Below, piece by piece: positions 1-7,893 of a DNA stretch of 64,000 nt. The position numbers and the translations under genes were made by a program. The stretch lies in the NCBI RefSeq assembly GCF_009908165.1, contig NZ_JAAAUC010000006.1, positions 1 to 64,000 of the forward strand. Reading direction: 5' to 3'. Numbering within the stretch: position 1 is the first letter of the stretch; each line of letters opens with the position of its first letter. The stretch is from Frigidibacter albus (lineage in GTDB: Bacteria > Pseudomonadota > Alphaproteobacteria > Rhodobacterales > Rhodobacteraceae). The notes under the pieces were generated by a model. It was given only the letters and a program-made list of their open reading frames with translations. It was not told where the DNA came from and ran no database searches.

Positions 1-126
1 CAATGCCGTCGATCCCCAAGCCTGGCTCGCCGACACCCTAGCCCGCATCCCAGACTACAAGATCACAAAGGTCGACGACCTGCTGCCCTGGCGCTGGAAC
101 CGATAGCGGTCAGGCCGGACGCTTAC
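1..126 (+). mobile_element. Right end of an IS66-family insertion sequence
   Basis: The segment holds the last 34 codons of an IS66-type transposase and, directly after its stop codon, the sequence GCGGTCAGGCCGGACGCTTAC ending at 126. Read on the minus strand this begins GTAAGCGTCCGG, the usual start of IS66-family terminal inverted repeats, so 126 is taken as the outer edge of the element. IS66 elements normally duplicate 8 bp of target; the bases just outside (127-134) are CTCTTCTG, but the left end is outside the window so the duplication cannot be checked. Confidence 0.75.
2..106 (+). CDS. IS66 family transposase, C-terminal end only
   Basis: An open frame enters from the left edge and ends in TAG at 104-106. 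Its 34 residues include DPQAWLADTLARIPDY and end in LLPWRWNR. The WLADxLxRIxD pattern and the LLPW ending are characteristic of the C-terminus of IS66-family (TnpC) DDE transposases. Only the tail is in the window, so it cannot be said whether the upstream catalytic part is intact. Confidence 0.8.
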   Translation, partial: NAVDPQAWLADTLARIPDYKITKVDDLLPWRWNR

Positions 127-137
127 CTCTTCTGAGC

Positions 138-2045
138 ATGTTCACCTGGTTGACCGGGCACCAAAGGTTGCGATTGGCCGCCGAATGCCTGAGAAAGGCG
201 GTGCCCTCCCAAGACAGTGCCCGAATGCTCGCTCCTGCCCATCGTGAAACGCTGCTTTCGTTCCTCGGTCGACTGGCGACCTCGAAGGGCGTCAGGGTCG
301 CCGACCTTGCCTTCGATCTGGGCGGATCGATACGGAAGTTTCTGAACCACGATCCTGCGGCAATTGACAGCCTCGCCGCTTGGGCAGGACTGTCTGACCA
401 CCAACTCCAAGAGCTGCTCACTTGGTCCGGGCGAGCTGTCGGCAACGTCCGGACCTCGTTCCGCGGCGAGATTTTCGTGTCGCGTGCCCTTCGCAACCCG
501 GTTGTCCGCGGTTGCCTAGACTGCCTGCGGGAGGATACTTTCTCGCACCCAGCGGCGCCATTGGACGCCATGATCCTCCGCGGTGACTGGCAGTTCAGAG
601 AAGTTTCGATCTGCGTCCGGCACCGTCGCCCGCTTGCGGAGCTATGGACTGCTGCCAAAGTCATTGAGCGCTACAATGTGCCGGCCCGCCTCGGAGAGAT
701 GCTCCCTCGTATCCTTGATGCTTTGGAACCCTCCCCGATTGAGCTGTCCGCATATGACCTCTGGCTGGATCGGCGGATGGAAGACGGGAATGACACGACC
801 GCGCTGGCCAGCCGTTCGCTTTATGCGGGGACGACCTTCTGTCGTCTTCTCGGCGGCGAACTGCTTCGCATAGATGGCGTAGAGCCCTGTGATCCGATCA
901 ACCACCTTCGCCTTGCTCAAGCTGCGGGATTCGAGGTGGCGCGTCAGGGCGACGAGGCGATACGTGGGGCGCTCTATCGCATTGCCGCATGTGCCACGGG
1001 CAAGCTGGATGAGCCGAATGCGGCGTTCGGGGAGCTCTTCACTAAGTTCAAGCTCAATTACTGCGATGACGCGGCCTTCGCGCCGTTCATAGGCTTGCTT
1101 CGCGAGTGCATCTTGGACGTCTGGCCCGTAGCGGCCGGTGAAGACCTGTTGGGCACGCCCACTGCCGAGCGGCGTCTCCATTCGATCGTTACGGCTGCCG
1201 ACGAAGCTGGCGTTTCTCCCGCACTCGCGAAGCAGTTCTTGGTTGAAGCTGGCGCAATCACTCGCAGTGACCCTCGCCCCGACGGCCGGACGACGTTCCC
1301 TGCAGCGCCCTATCGCGATCTGCTCTCCATGATTCCAAGGTTGGTGCAGAACGGGGAAATGCGGCGGCGAATGGGCGCGACCGCTGTGGAACTAAAGACG
1401 CTTGAGGAAGGCGGCGTCCTGACGCCGCGCACCCGCGTTCCGACCACACGGGCAAGATGGCTAGTGGAGGATGGCCTGATCTTCATCGCCGAGCTCCAGG
1501 CACTAGTTTCGCCCGTCGCACCAGATGATGGCGAGTGGGAGGGCATCCAGCAGGCCAAGGTTCGGCATGGCGTGCCTATTGCGCAGATCATCGCTGCGAT
1601 CCGGTCAGGCGACGTTCGCATCGGTCGTCGCACATTTGCCGAGGGCTACCGGTCCTTTGTGGTTGCAAAGATGGACACGAATGCCCTCAGGGCCGAACCA
1701 AGTGGGCCCATTGCGGAGGAAGTCATCTCCGTCGCGGCCTTCGGGCGGTCGATAGGGCTCCGGGATGGTGGACTGTTTCTTGCGATGGCGGATGCAGGGC
1801 ACATCTCATGCCGCTCTCAGTGGAACGCCAAGACCCAAAAATCACAACTGGTCATGACTCGACGCGACATCGCCGCGTTCCATTCGACCTATCTGACCAC
1901 TCGCACCATCTCGATTGAATACGGCCTGCACCGCAACGCGGTCCGGACGATTCTAAAGATGAAAGGCGCGTTACCGTTCACCGCCTATGGCCGGTCCTAC
2001 GGGATGGTCTTCCTGCGCGGGGACATCGAGCGTCACTTCACGTAA
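138..2045 (+). CDS. TniQ family protein, apparently an orphan
   Basis: TniQ/TnsD proteins are target-selection subunits of Tn7-like and Tn5053-like transposons and act with a DDE transposase and an AAA+ ATPase. Residues 30-165 carry the TniQ start (LAPAHRETLLSFLGRLA) and a CxxC...CxxH zinc motif (C126, C129, C159, H162). The remainder is a long, poorly recognised region, and the last 90 residues look helix-turn-helix-like (TTRTISIEYGLHRNAVRTIL). The ATG at 225 (MLAPAHRETLL) fits the family start better than 138; the first 29 residues lie just outside an IS66 end and may not be translated. No tniA, tniB, tnsB or tnsC partner is visible. The gene ends about 170 bp before tRNA-Arg in AT-rich DNA. 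It may be a remnant of a larger element cut by the IS66 insertion. Confidence 0.75.
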   Translation: MFTWLTGHQRLRLAAECLRKAVPSQDSARMLAPAHRETLLSFLGRLATSKGVRVADLAFDLGGSIRKFLNHDPAAIDSLAAWAGLSDHQLQELLTWSGRAVGNVRTSFRGEIFVSRALRNPVVRGCLDCLREDTFSHPAAPLDAMILRGDWQFREVSICVRHRRPLAELWTAAKVIERYNVPARLGEMLPRILDALEPSPIELSAYDLWLDRRMEDGNDTTALASRSLYAGTTFCRLLGGELLRIDGVEPCDPINHLRLAQAAGFEVARQGDEAIRGALYRIAACATGKLDEPNAAFGELFTKFKLNYCDDAAFAPFIGLLRECILDVWPVAAGEDLLGTPTAERRLHSIVTAADEAGVSPALAKQFLVEAGAITRSDPRPDGRTTFPAAPYRDLLSMIPRLVQNGEMRRRMGATAVELKTLEEGGVLTPRTRVPTTRARWLVEDGLIFIAELQALVSPVAPDDGEWEGIQQAKVRHGVPIAQIIAAIRSGDVRIGRRTFAEGYRSFVVAKMDTNALRAEPSGPIAEEVISVAAFGRSIGLRDGGLFLAMADAGHISCRSQWNAKTQKSQLVMTRRDIAAFHSTYLTTRTISIEYGLHRNAVRTILKMKGALPFTAYGRSYGMVFLRGDIERHFT

Positions 2046-2210
2046 GATGAGCGCAAGAGCGCACGCACGAACTTCAACAGAAATTATCATTTTGAATTAA
2101 TATGTTGGATCACTGCCGCAGCAATCTAAAACGATTCCCTTGACACGGATGTGCACGCTTATGGCCATTTCGTGCATGGTTATGCTTCATCAGCAGAAGT
2201 GCAATCTGAG
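2046..2210. other. AT-rich gap between tniQ and tRNA-Arg
   Basis: This gap is clearly more AT-rich than the rest of the window (for example around 2078-2105) and contains no credible gene. That composition fits foreign DNA between tniQ and the tRNA. I could not identify a convincing transposon terminal repeat; on the minus strand a TGTCAAGGG sequence starts at 2145, but a TGT... start alone is too weak to call an end. Confidence 0.4.
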
Positions 2211-2286
2211 TGGTGACCCCGGATGGATTCGAACCATCGACCTGCCGCTTAGGAGGCGGCCGCTCTATCCCCTGAGCTACGGGGCC
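2211..2286 (-). tRNA. tRNA-Arg (anticodon CCU)
   Basis: On the minus strand the sequence folds as a complete cloverleaf: a 7-bp acceptor stem (GGCCCCG with CGGGGTC, one G-U pair), D stem GCTC/GAGC, anticodon stem GCCGC/GCGGC around the loop CTCCTAA, and T arm GATGG-TTCGAAT-CCATC. The anticodon is CCT, reading AGG arginine codons. The discriminator is A (2214) and CCA follows in the DNA (2213-2211). Plus-strand reading frames across it are artefacts. tRNA 3' ends are common integration sites, and foreign-looking DNA lies on the 3' side. Confidence 0.95.
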
Positions 2287-2489
2287 CACGGGGCTCTACA
2301 TGCTGGCAAATGGCCTGCGTTGCAAGCCGCAGCGCGGGATCGGCGCCGGAGAAATGCGGGGACATGCGGGTTAGCGTCCAGCAAAAGAAGGCGGGGGAGC
2401 AGATTTTTGGCCCACCGCTCCCCCTCCAGGTCCATCGCGCCCTTCGGATGGAAGGCTTGCCGGGCGCGCGGGGTCTTGTCAGCCGGGGC

Positions 2490-2503
2490 TGTTAGCGGTC
2501 ACA
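2490..2503 (+). promoter_or_regulatory. Possible LacI-family operator upstream of the regulator gene
   Basis: TGTTAGCGGTCACA is an imperfect palindrome (10 of 14 positions symmetric) centred on CG, the general design of LacI/GntR-type operators (TGTTANCGNTAACA). It lies about 80 bp before the GTG start of the LacI-type gene, so autoregulation is a reasonable inference. No binding data can be read from the sequence. Confidence 0.35.
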
Positions 2504-2585
2504 TAGCCAGTGCCGCCTCGCTTGCACAAGGAAATCCTTTGGCGATAAGCAAGGACAGTGACCCCGCTGCAACAAGGATGCGCCC

Positions 2586-3647
2586 GTGAGCCGACAGCCC
2601 GACCCCGATACCCGCCGGCCGCTTCCGCGCAACCCGGCCCTGCGGCCGCTGACCCTGCGCGATGTGTCCGAGGCCTCGGGCGTGTCGGAGATGACGGTCA
2701 GCCGGGTGCTGCGCAACCGCGGCGACGTGTCGGACGCGACGCGTGACAAGGTTCTCGTCGCCGCCAAGATGCTGGGCTACGTGCCCAACAAGATCGCCGG
2801 GGCGCTGGCCAGCCAGCGGGTGAACCTGGTGGCGGTGGTGGTGCCCTCGCTTGGCAACCTCGTCTTCCCCGAAGTGCTCAGCGGCATTTCCGAAACGCTG
2901 GAAGATACCGGCCTGCAACCCGTCTTCGGCGTCACCAACTACTCGCCGGAACGCGAGGAGTCGGTTCTGTATGAAATGCTGTCCTGGCGCCCCTCGGGCG
3001 TGATCGTCGCGGGGCTGGAGCATTCCGACGCCTCGCGCGCCATGCTGCGCAATGCCGGCATCCCGATCGTCGAGATCATGGATGTCGATGGCGATCCCAT
3101 CGATTCGGTCGTCGGCATCTCGCATGTGCGGGCGGGCCGCGAGATGGCGCGGGCGATCATCTCGGCGGGCTATCGCCGCATCGGCTTCCTCGGCACCAAG
3201 ATGCCCGAGGATTACCGCGCCCGCAAACGCATGCAGGGCTTCGAGGCGGAGCTGGCCGAAGCTGGCGTGGGGATCGAGGACCGCGAGTTCTACTCCGGCG
3301 GCTCGGCCCTCGCCAAGGGCCGCGAGATGACGGCAGCGATGCTGGCCCGCAGCCCGAACCTCGATTTCCTCTATTACTCCAATGACATGATCGGCGCGGG
3401 TGGCCTGCTGTGGTGCCTTGAGAAGGGCATCGACGTACCCGGCAAGCTCGGCCTCGCCGGGTTCAACGGCGTCGACCTGCTGGACGGATTGCCCCGCAAG
3501 CTCGCCACCATGGACGCCTGCCGGCGCGAGATCGGCCAGCGCGCGGCGCAGATCATCGCGGGGCAAAGCAACAGCGGGCTGGTCGGCGGCGAGCGGGTGG
3601 AGCTTACCCCGCGCCTGCAACCGGGCGACACGATCCGCAAGGTCTAG
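2586..3647 (+). CDS. LacI family transcriptional regulator (GntR/gluconate-type)
   Basis: This is a 353-residue DNA-binding repressor of the LacI family. Residues about 21-60 form the N-terminal helix-turn-helix and hinge (LRDVSEASGVSEMTVSRVLR, then a GYVPNKIAGALAS-type hinge). The rest is a periplasmic-binding-protein-like ligand domain (VVVPSLGNLVFPEVLSGI; YSNDMIGAGGL). The length is normal for the family. Start codon is GTG with an AAGGAT site about 8 bp upstream. The ligand domain resembles that of gluconate-type regulators, but no sugar transport or catabolic gene is adjacent, so the effector is unknown. A palindrome at 2490-2503 may be its own operator. The 300 bp between the tRNA and this gene contains no other supported feature. 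Confidence 0.88.
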   Translation: MSRQPDPDTRRPLPRNPALRPLTLRDVSEASGVSEMTVSRVLRNRGDVSDATRDKVLVAAKMLGYVPNKIAGALASQRVNLVAVVVPSLGNLVFPEVLSGISETLEDTGLQPVFGVTNYSPEREESVLYEMLSWRPSGVIVAGLEHSDASRAMLRNAGIPIVEIMDVDGDPIDSVVGISHVRAGREMARAIISAGYRRIGFLGTKMPEDYRARKRMQGFEAELAEAGVGIEDREFYSGGSALAKGREMTAAMLARSPNLDFLYYSNDMIGAGGLLWCLEKGIDVPGKLGLAGFNGVDLLDGLPRKLATMDACRREIGQRAAQIIAGQSNSGLVGGERVELTPRLQPGDTIRKV

Positions 3648-3726
3648 GGGCGCCTAGATGGACAAGCGCGGCGCCGTCGTGTTTAACGGCGCGGCAATGA
3701 CAACTGGCCAGATCCGGGCGGACGCG

Positions 3727-4482
3727 ATGACAGAAGTATCCATCGTGATCCCGATGAAGAACGAGGTCGGGAATGTCGCGGCGCTGGTGACGGACATCGC
3801 CGCCGCCTGCGCGGCCGGTCCCGCTTTCGAGATCATCGTGGTCGATGACGGGTCCACCGATGGCACGGGCGAAGCTGTGGCCCGCCTTGCCGCCACCCTC
3901 CCCAACCTGCGCCTGCTGCGGCATCCGGTGTCGGGCGGCCAGTCCGCCGCGGTGCATTCGGGCGTGCTGGCGGCCCGCGGCGCGATCTGCTGCACACTGG
4001 ATGGTGACGGTCAGAACCCCCCCTCGGAACTCCCCGGCCTGATGGCCCCGCTGCTGGCCGACGGCACCGGACGGCTTGGGCTGGTGGCGGGCCAGCGGGT
4101 GGCGCGGCAGGATACCTGGTCGAAGAAGCTCGCCTCGCGCGCCGCCAACCGCCTGCGCGCCGCGATGCTGAAGGACGGCACCCGCGACACCGGCTGCGGG
4201 CTGAAAGCCTTCCGGCGCGAGGCGTTCCTGGCCCTCCCCTATTTCAACCACATGCACCGCTACCTGCCCGCCCTGTTCCGCCGCGACGGCTGGGAGATCG
4301 CCCATGTCGATGTCAGCCACCGCAACCGTCAGGCGGGGCGGTCCAATTACTCCAACCTGCAGCGCGCGCTGGTCGGCGCCCATGACCTGATCGGCGTCGC
4401 CTGGCTGATCCGCCGCCGCAAGACCGCGCGGCCTGCCGAGGTCACGCTGCCCGCCCAAGTCCATTCGGAACCCGGCGCATGA
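3727..4482 (+). CDS. Family 2 glycosyltransferase, dolichol/undecaprenyl-phosphate sugar synthase-like
   Basis: This is a GT-A fold transferase that should attach a sugar from a nucleotide donor to a polyprenyl phosphate at the inner face of the membrane. The start VSIVIPMKNEVGNV, the donor-site motif VVDDGSTDGTG and the metal-binding region LDGDGQNPPSE are all visible. It lacks the C-terminal membrane helices of ArnC/GtrB. The ATG at 3727 (MTEVSIVIP) matches the family start; ATGs at 3658 and 3697 in the same frame would add 23 or 10 unlikely residues. Its stop overlaps the next gene by 4 bp (ATGA), and the third gene is an ArnT-like transferase. The three probably form one operon that decorates lipid A or another envelope glycan. 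The sugar is unknown. Confidence 0.85.
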   Translation: MTEVSIVIPMKNEVGNVAALVTDIAAACAAGPAFEIIVVDDGSTDGTGEAVARLAATLPNLRLLRHPVSGGQSAAVHSGVLAARGAICCTLDGDGQNPPSELPGLMAPLLADGTGRLGLVAGQRVARQDTWSKKLASRAANRLRAAMLKDGTRDTGCGLKAFRREAFLALPYFNHMHRYLPALFRRDGWEIAHVDVSHRNRQAGRSNYSNLQRALVGAHDLIGVAWLIRRRKTARPAEVTLPAQVHSEPGA

Positions 4483-4784
4483 CCGACTCCGTCTTCACCT
4501 TCCTGCATGTCCACAGCTGGACCGAGTTCTGGTGGGTCATGATCGGCCTTCTCGGCCAGCTGCTGTTTACCGGACGTTTCCTGGTGCAATGGCTGGCCTC
4601 GGAACGCGCCCGCCGCTCGGTGATCCCGGTGGCGTTCTGGTGGTTCTCCATCGGCGGCGGCTTGATCCTGCTGGCCTATGCCATCTACCGCAAGGACCCG
4701 GTCTTCATCCTCGGCCAGTCGATGGGCGTGTTCATCTACATCCGCAACCTCTGGCTGATCCGGGCAGAGCGTCGTGCGGTCTGA
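4479..4784 (+). CDS. Lipid A biosynthesis N-terminal domain (LAB_N) small membrane protein
   Basis: A 101-residue protein with about three membrane segments (WWVMIGLLGQLLFTGRFLVQ, then FWWFSIGGGLILLAYAIY and a C-terminal one). The LGQxxFxxRFxxQWxxSE pattern is the signature of the small LAB_N family, which is related to the N-terminal region of some LpxB proteins. The family is repeatedly found between a family 2 and a family 39 glycosyltransferase, as here. It overlaps the upstream gene by 4 bp and the downstream gene by 11 bp, indicating translational coupling. Its molecular role is not established; the neighbours suggest it helps in handling or flipping a lipid-linked sugar. Confidence 0.85.
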   Translation: MTDSVFTFLHVHSWTEFWWVMIGLLGQLLFTGRFLVQWLASERARRSVIPVAFWWFSIGGGLILLAYAIYRKDPVFILGQSMGVFIYIRNLWLIRAERRAV

Positions 4785-6228
4785 CACGCGCGGCCTATGG
4801 CTCGGCCCGGCGCTCGTCGCGCTGACCCTCATCACCGCCCTGCGCATCGCCGCCCTCGCTCTCACCCCCATGGATCTGTTCGTCGACGAGGCGCAATACT
4901 GGCTCTGGGGCCAGGAGCTTGCCTTCGGCTACTACTCCAAACCCCCCCTCATCGCCTGGCTGATCCGCGCGGTCACCGATCTCGCCGGCTCCGACGCGAC
5001 CTTCTGGGTGCGCCTCCCCGGCCCGCTGCTGCATATGGCAACCGCCCTCCTCCTCGGCGCCATCGCCGCGCGGCTGTGGTCGCCCCGCGCTGCCCTCTTC
5101 ACCGCGCTGGCCTACGCCACCCTGCCGATGGTCGCCGTCGCCTCGCTGCTGATCTCGACCGACAGCGTGATGTTCCCCTTCCTCGCCGCCGCGCTGCTGC
5201 TCTGGCTGCAAACCGCGGAACGCCCCCGCGCCGCCACCGCGATTGCCGCCGGCCTCTGCCTCGGCCTCGCCCTGCTGGCAAAATACGCCGCCATCTACTT
5301 CCTGATCGGCGCCGCCCTCGCCCCGCTGCTCTCCCCCGCCGCGCGCGTGAAACCTTCCCTCGCCCTGCTGGCCCTCCTCGCCTTCGCCGCTACCATCGCG
5401 CCGAACATCCTGTGGAACATGGCCAACGGCTTCTCGACGCTGGAACACACGCTCGACAATGCCGACTGGGTCCGCGACCCCGCCGCGCGGATAGAGCTGT
5501 CGCTGGCCGGCCCCGCCGCCTTCCTCGCCGCGCAATTCGCCGTCTTCGGCCCGGTGCTGTTCGGCGGCCTGTGCGCGCTCACCGTCTCCACCTTCCGCCG
5601 CCGCACCGGCGCGCCGGTGCCGCTTCTGCTGGCCTTCACCCTGCCCGCGCTCGCCGTCGTCACCGTGCAGGCCGTCCTGTCCGACGCCTATGCCAACTGG
5701 GCCGCCTCCGCCTACCTTGCCGGCACCGTCGCTGTCGTCCCCTGGCTGCTGGCCCGCGCCCGCGCCTGGCTCGGCATCTCCTTCGCGATCAACGGCGCAC
5801 TCTGCCTCGCCCTGCCGCTCGCCGCCATCTTCGCCGACCGGCTGAGCCTCGGCGATCCCGATGACCTCCTCCTCGCCCGCCAGATCGGCCAGGCCGAACT
5901 CTCGCACCAGATCATCGCCGAAGCGCAGGCCCAAGACCTGCAAACCGTCGTCGCCCGCAACCGCGACGTCCTCGCCGACCTGTTCTACACCGGCCGCGAG
6001 GCAAGCCTCACCTACCGGGCCGAGCCGCAACCCGGCCGCCCCCCGCATCACTACGCGCTGAAATTCCCGCTGGAACCCGGCCTGCCCGGCGATGTGCTGC
6101 TGGTCAGCATGGACGGCGCGCCGGACTGCACGCCCGCCGCGCCGCTGCAAACCATCACCCCCGCCCGCGGCACATGGGCCGGCAAGACCATCACCCTCTG
6201 GCGCGTCCCTGCCAACTGCTGGGGCTAG
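4774..6228 (+). CDS. ArnT/PMT-like family 39 glycosyltransferase
   Basis: A 484-residue polytopic inner membrane protein with roughly ten hydrophobic segments. The first periplasmic loop carries the acidic motif FVDEAQYWLWGQ followed by YYSKPPLIAW, the donor-binding and catalytic region of the ArnT/PMT_2 superfamily. Such enzymes move a sugar from a polyprenyl carrier to lipid A or another acceptor on the periplasmic side. The GTG start at 4774 lies inside the preceding small membrane protein gene. Together with the upstream polyprenyl-phosphate sugar synthase this gives a plausible make-then-transfer pathway. Donor sugar and acceptor cannot be deduced. Confidence 0.85.
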   Translation: MRSDTRGLWLGPALVALTLITALRIAALALTPMDLFVDEAQYWLWGQELAFGYYSKPPLIAWLIRAVTDLAGSDATFWVRLPGPLLHMATALLLGAIAARLWSPRAALFTALAYATLPMVAVASLLISTDSVMFPFLAAALLLWLQTAERPRAATAIAAGLCLGLALLAKYAAIYFLIGAALAPLLSPAARVKPSLALLALLAFAATIAPNILWNMANGFSTLEHTLDNADWVRDPAARIELSLAGPAAFLAAQFAVFGPVLFGGLCALTVSTFRRRTGAPVPLLLAFTLPALAVVTVQAVLSDAYANWAASAYLAGTVAVVPWLLARARAWLGISFAINGALCLALPLAAIFADRLSLGDPDDLLLARQIGQAELSHQIIAEAQAQDLQTVVARNRDVLADLFYTGREASLTYRAEPQPGRPPHHYALKFPLEPGLPGDVLLVSMDGAPDCTPAAPLQTITPARGTWAGKTITLWRVPANCWG

Positions 6229-6241
6229 CCAACTGCTGGGA

Positions 6242-6661
6242 TTAGGGCTCCACCCCGCCCAACTCGCACACCATCTTCCACTCTTCCGCCGTCACCGGCT
6301 GCACCGACAGCCGCATCGACGTCACCAGCGCCATATCCTTCAGCCGCGGGTCCGCCTTCACCTCGGCCAGCGTCACCGGCCGCTTGAAGGGGCGCACCGC
6401 CCGGATATCCACGCAGTCCCAGCGCGCGTCATCCGTCGTGCTGTCCGGGTGGCTCTCAGCGCAGACCTCGACGATCCCGACGATCTCTTTCCCGATGTTG
6501 GAATGGTAGAAGAACCCTTGGTCGCCGATCTTCATCGCGCGCATGTGGTTGCGGGCCTGATAGTTCCGCACTCCGCCCCATTCCTCGCCCACATCGCCCT
6601 TGGCAACCTGCGCGTCCCAGCCCCAGACATCGGGCTCCGACTTGAACAGCCAATACGCCAT
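6242..6661 (-). CDS. EVE domain protein
   Basis: A 139-residue single-domain protein of the EVE (PUA-like) family, whose members bind modified bases in DNA or RNA. Visible signatures are the start MAYWLFKSEPDVWGW, the segment WGGVRNYQARNHMRAM and FFYHSN. The ATG at 6661 is used because it matches the family N-terminus and overlaps the stop of the upstream yciI-like gene by one base (TGATG); an in-frame ATG seven codons upstream is less likely. It is last in the minus-strand run tsaD-gpsA-yciI-EVE. A substrate cannot be assigned. Confidence 0.9.
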   Translation of the reverse strand: MAYWLFKSEPDVWGWDAQVAKGDVGEEWGGVRNYQARNHMRAMKIGDQGFFYHSNIGKEIVGIVEVCAESHPDSTTDDARWDCVDIRAVRPFKRPVTLAEVKADPRLKDMALVTSMRLSVQPVTAEEWKMVCELGGVEP

Positions 6662-6927
6662 CAGCCGATCACCCGCTTCCACTCGGTCACGCTGACGCTC
6701 TCGAACAGCCCCGCCGCCGCGTAGGGATCGCCCGCCGCCCAGGCCTGCGCGGCCTCAAGGTCCGGCTGCTCCACCACCACCAGCGATCCACACATCTCGC
6801 CATTCTCCAGAAACGGCCCAGCCAGCACCACCGGAGTGGACTTCAGGTAAGCCACATGGCTATCCCGCGTCTCCAGCCGGGTTTGCAGATGGCCGGGCTT
6901 GTCGCGGCAGATCACGGCATAGAGCAT
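6661..6927 (-). CDS. YciI family protein
   Basis: An 88-residue protein of the YCII-related family, small ferredoxin-like folds with a conserved His-Asp pair. The visible pattern is MLYAVICRDKPGHLQTRLETRD...HVAYL...LAGPFLE. Family members act as small enzymes or binding modules, and the function of this one is unknown. It begins 3 bp after the stop of gpsA and ends overlapping the EVE gene, so it is clearly part of the tsaD-gpsA operon; this gene set is often conserved in the Rhodobacter group. Confidence 0.88.
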   Translation of the reverse strand: MLYAVICRDKPGHLQTRLETRDSHVAYLKSTPVVLAGPFLENGEMCGSLVVVEQPDLEAAQAWAAGDPYAAAGLFESVSVTEWKRVIG

Positions 6928-6930
6928 AGG

Positions 6931-7893
6931 TCATTCCTTCTTCAGGGGACGGGACAGCAGGGCCTCGGCGGCCTCTGCCACGGTAATCTTGTGCTGACAC
7001 AGCGCCGTGACCATATCGGCCAGCGGCATCTCCACCCCGCGCTGCGCGGCAAGCTTCGACACGGCGGCGGCGGTCGCCACGCCCTCCACGGTCACGGCAG
7101 GGTCAAACCCCTCGCCGCGCCCCAGCGCCTGCCCCAGCCGGAAGTTGCGCGACTGGGCCGAGGTGCAGGTCAGCACCAGATCGCCCAGCCCCGACAACCC
7201 GGCAAGCGTCTCCGCCCGCGCTCCCAGCGCCAGCGCGAGCCGGCTCATCTCGGCAAAGCCGCGCGTCACCAGTGCCGCCCGCGCCGATTCGCCAAGCCCC
7301 GCGCCAATCACCACCCCCGCGGCAATGGCGATCACATTCTTCAGCGCCCCGCCCAGCTCTGCCCCCAGCGGGTCGCCCGACAGGTAAATCCGCAGCGTCG
7401 GCGCCGACAGCTCCCCCTGCAACCGCGCCCCCAGCGCCGGATCGGCACAGGCCAGCGTCAGCGCCGTCGGCAATCCCCGCGCAATATCGGCAGCAAAGCT
7501 CGGCCCGGTCAGAATCGCCGGCGCCAGCCCGGGGCAGACCCGCGCGATCAGCCCCGTCGGCCCCTCCAGCGTCGCAAGGTCGATGCCCTTCGAACAGGCC
7601 ACCAGCGCCCGCCCCTGCAACGCCGCGCAATGCGCGCCCAGCGCCCCCGCCATCTGCTGCATCGGCATCGCCAGCAGCACCGTCTGCGCGCCCGCGAAAT
7701 CCTCCAGCCGGGCGGAAACCGTCACCCCCTCCGGCAACTCCACCCCCGGCAAGCGCCGCTCATTGCGCCGGCTCGCCGCCATCTCGGCCACCTGCCCCGC
7801 ATCCCGCGCCCAGAGGCCCACGCCCTGCCCGCCCCGCGCCAGCGCCACCGCCAGCGCCGTGCCGAACGCCCCGGCCCCCATCACCGCGATCAT
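6931..7893 (-). CDS. gpsA: Glycerol-3-phosphate dehydrogenase [NAD(P)+]
   Basis: This 320-residue cytoplasmic enzyme interconverts dihydroxyacetone phosphate and sn-glycerol 3-phosphate for phospholipid synthesis. The Rossmann motif is at the very start ([15 protein letters not shown]), the middle carries SKGI and TGPSFA, and the catalytic lysine region [12 protein letters not shown] is present, followed by [13 protein letters not shown]. The start at 7893 is fixed by the GxGxxG motif and by an ATGA overlap with the stop of tsaD, implying coupled translation. The frame stays open upstream but that portion shadows tsaD. Length and motifs are normal. Confidence 0.95.
   Translation of the reverse strand: MIAVMGAGAFGTALAVALARGGQGVGLWARDAGQVAEMAASRRNERRLPGVELPEGVTVSARLEDFAGAQTVLLAMPMQQMAGALGAHCAALQGRALVACSKGIDLATLEGPTGLIARVCPGLAPAILTGPSFAADIARGLPTALTLACADPALGARLQGELSAPTLRIYLSGDPLGAELGGALKNVIAIAAGVVIGAGLGESARAALVTRGFAEMSRLALALGARAETLAGLSGLGDLVLTCTSAQSRNFRLGQALGRGEGFDPAVTVEGVATAAAVSKLAAQRGVEMPLADMVTALCQHKITVAEAAEALLSRPLKKE

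Noticed and set aside
2140-2589. Open frame across tRNA-Arg containing DPGWIRTIDLPL
   Set aside because: This is the antisense reading of the tRNA-Arg gene.
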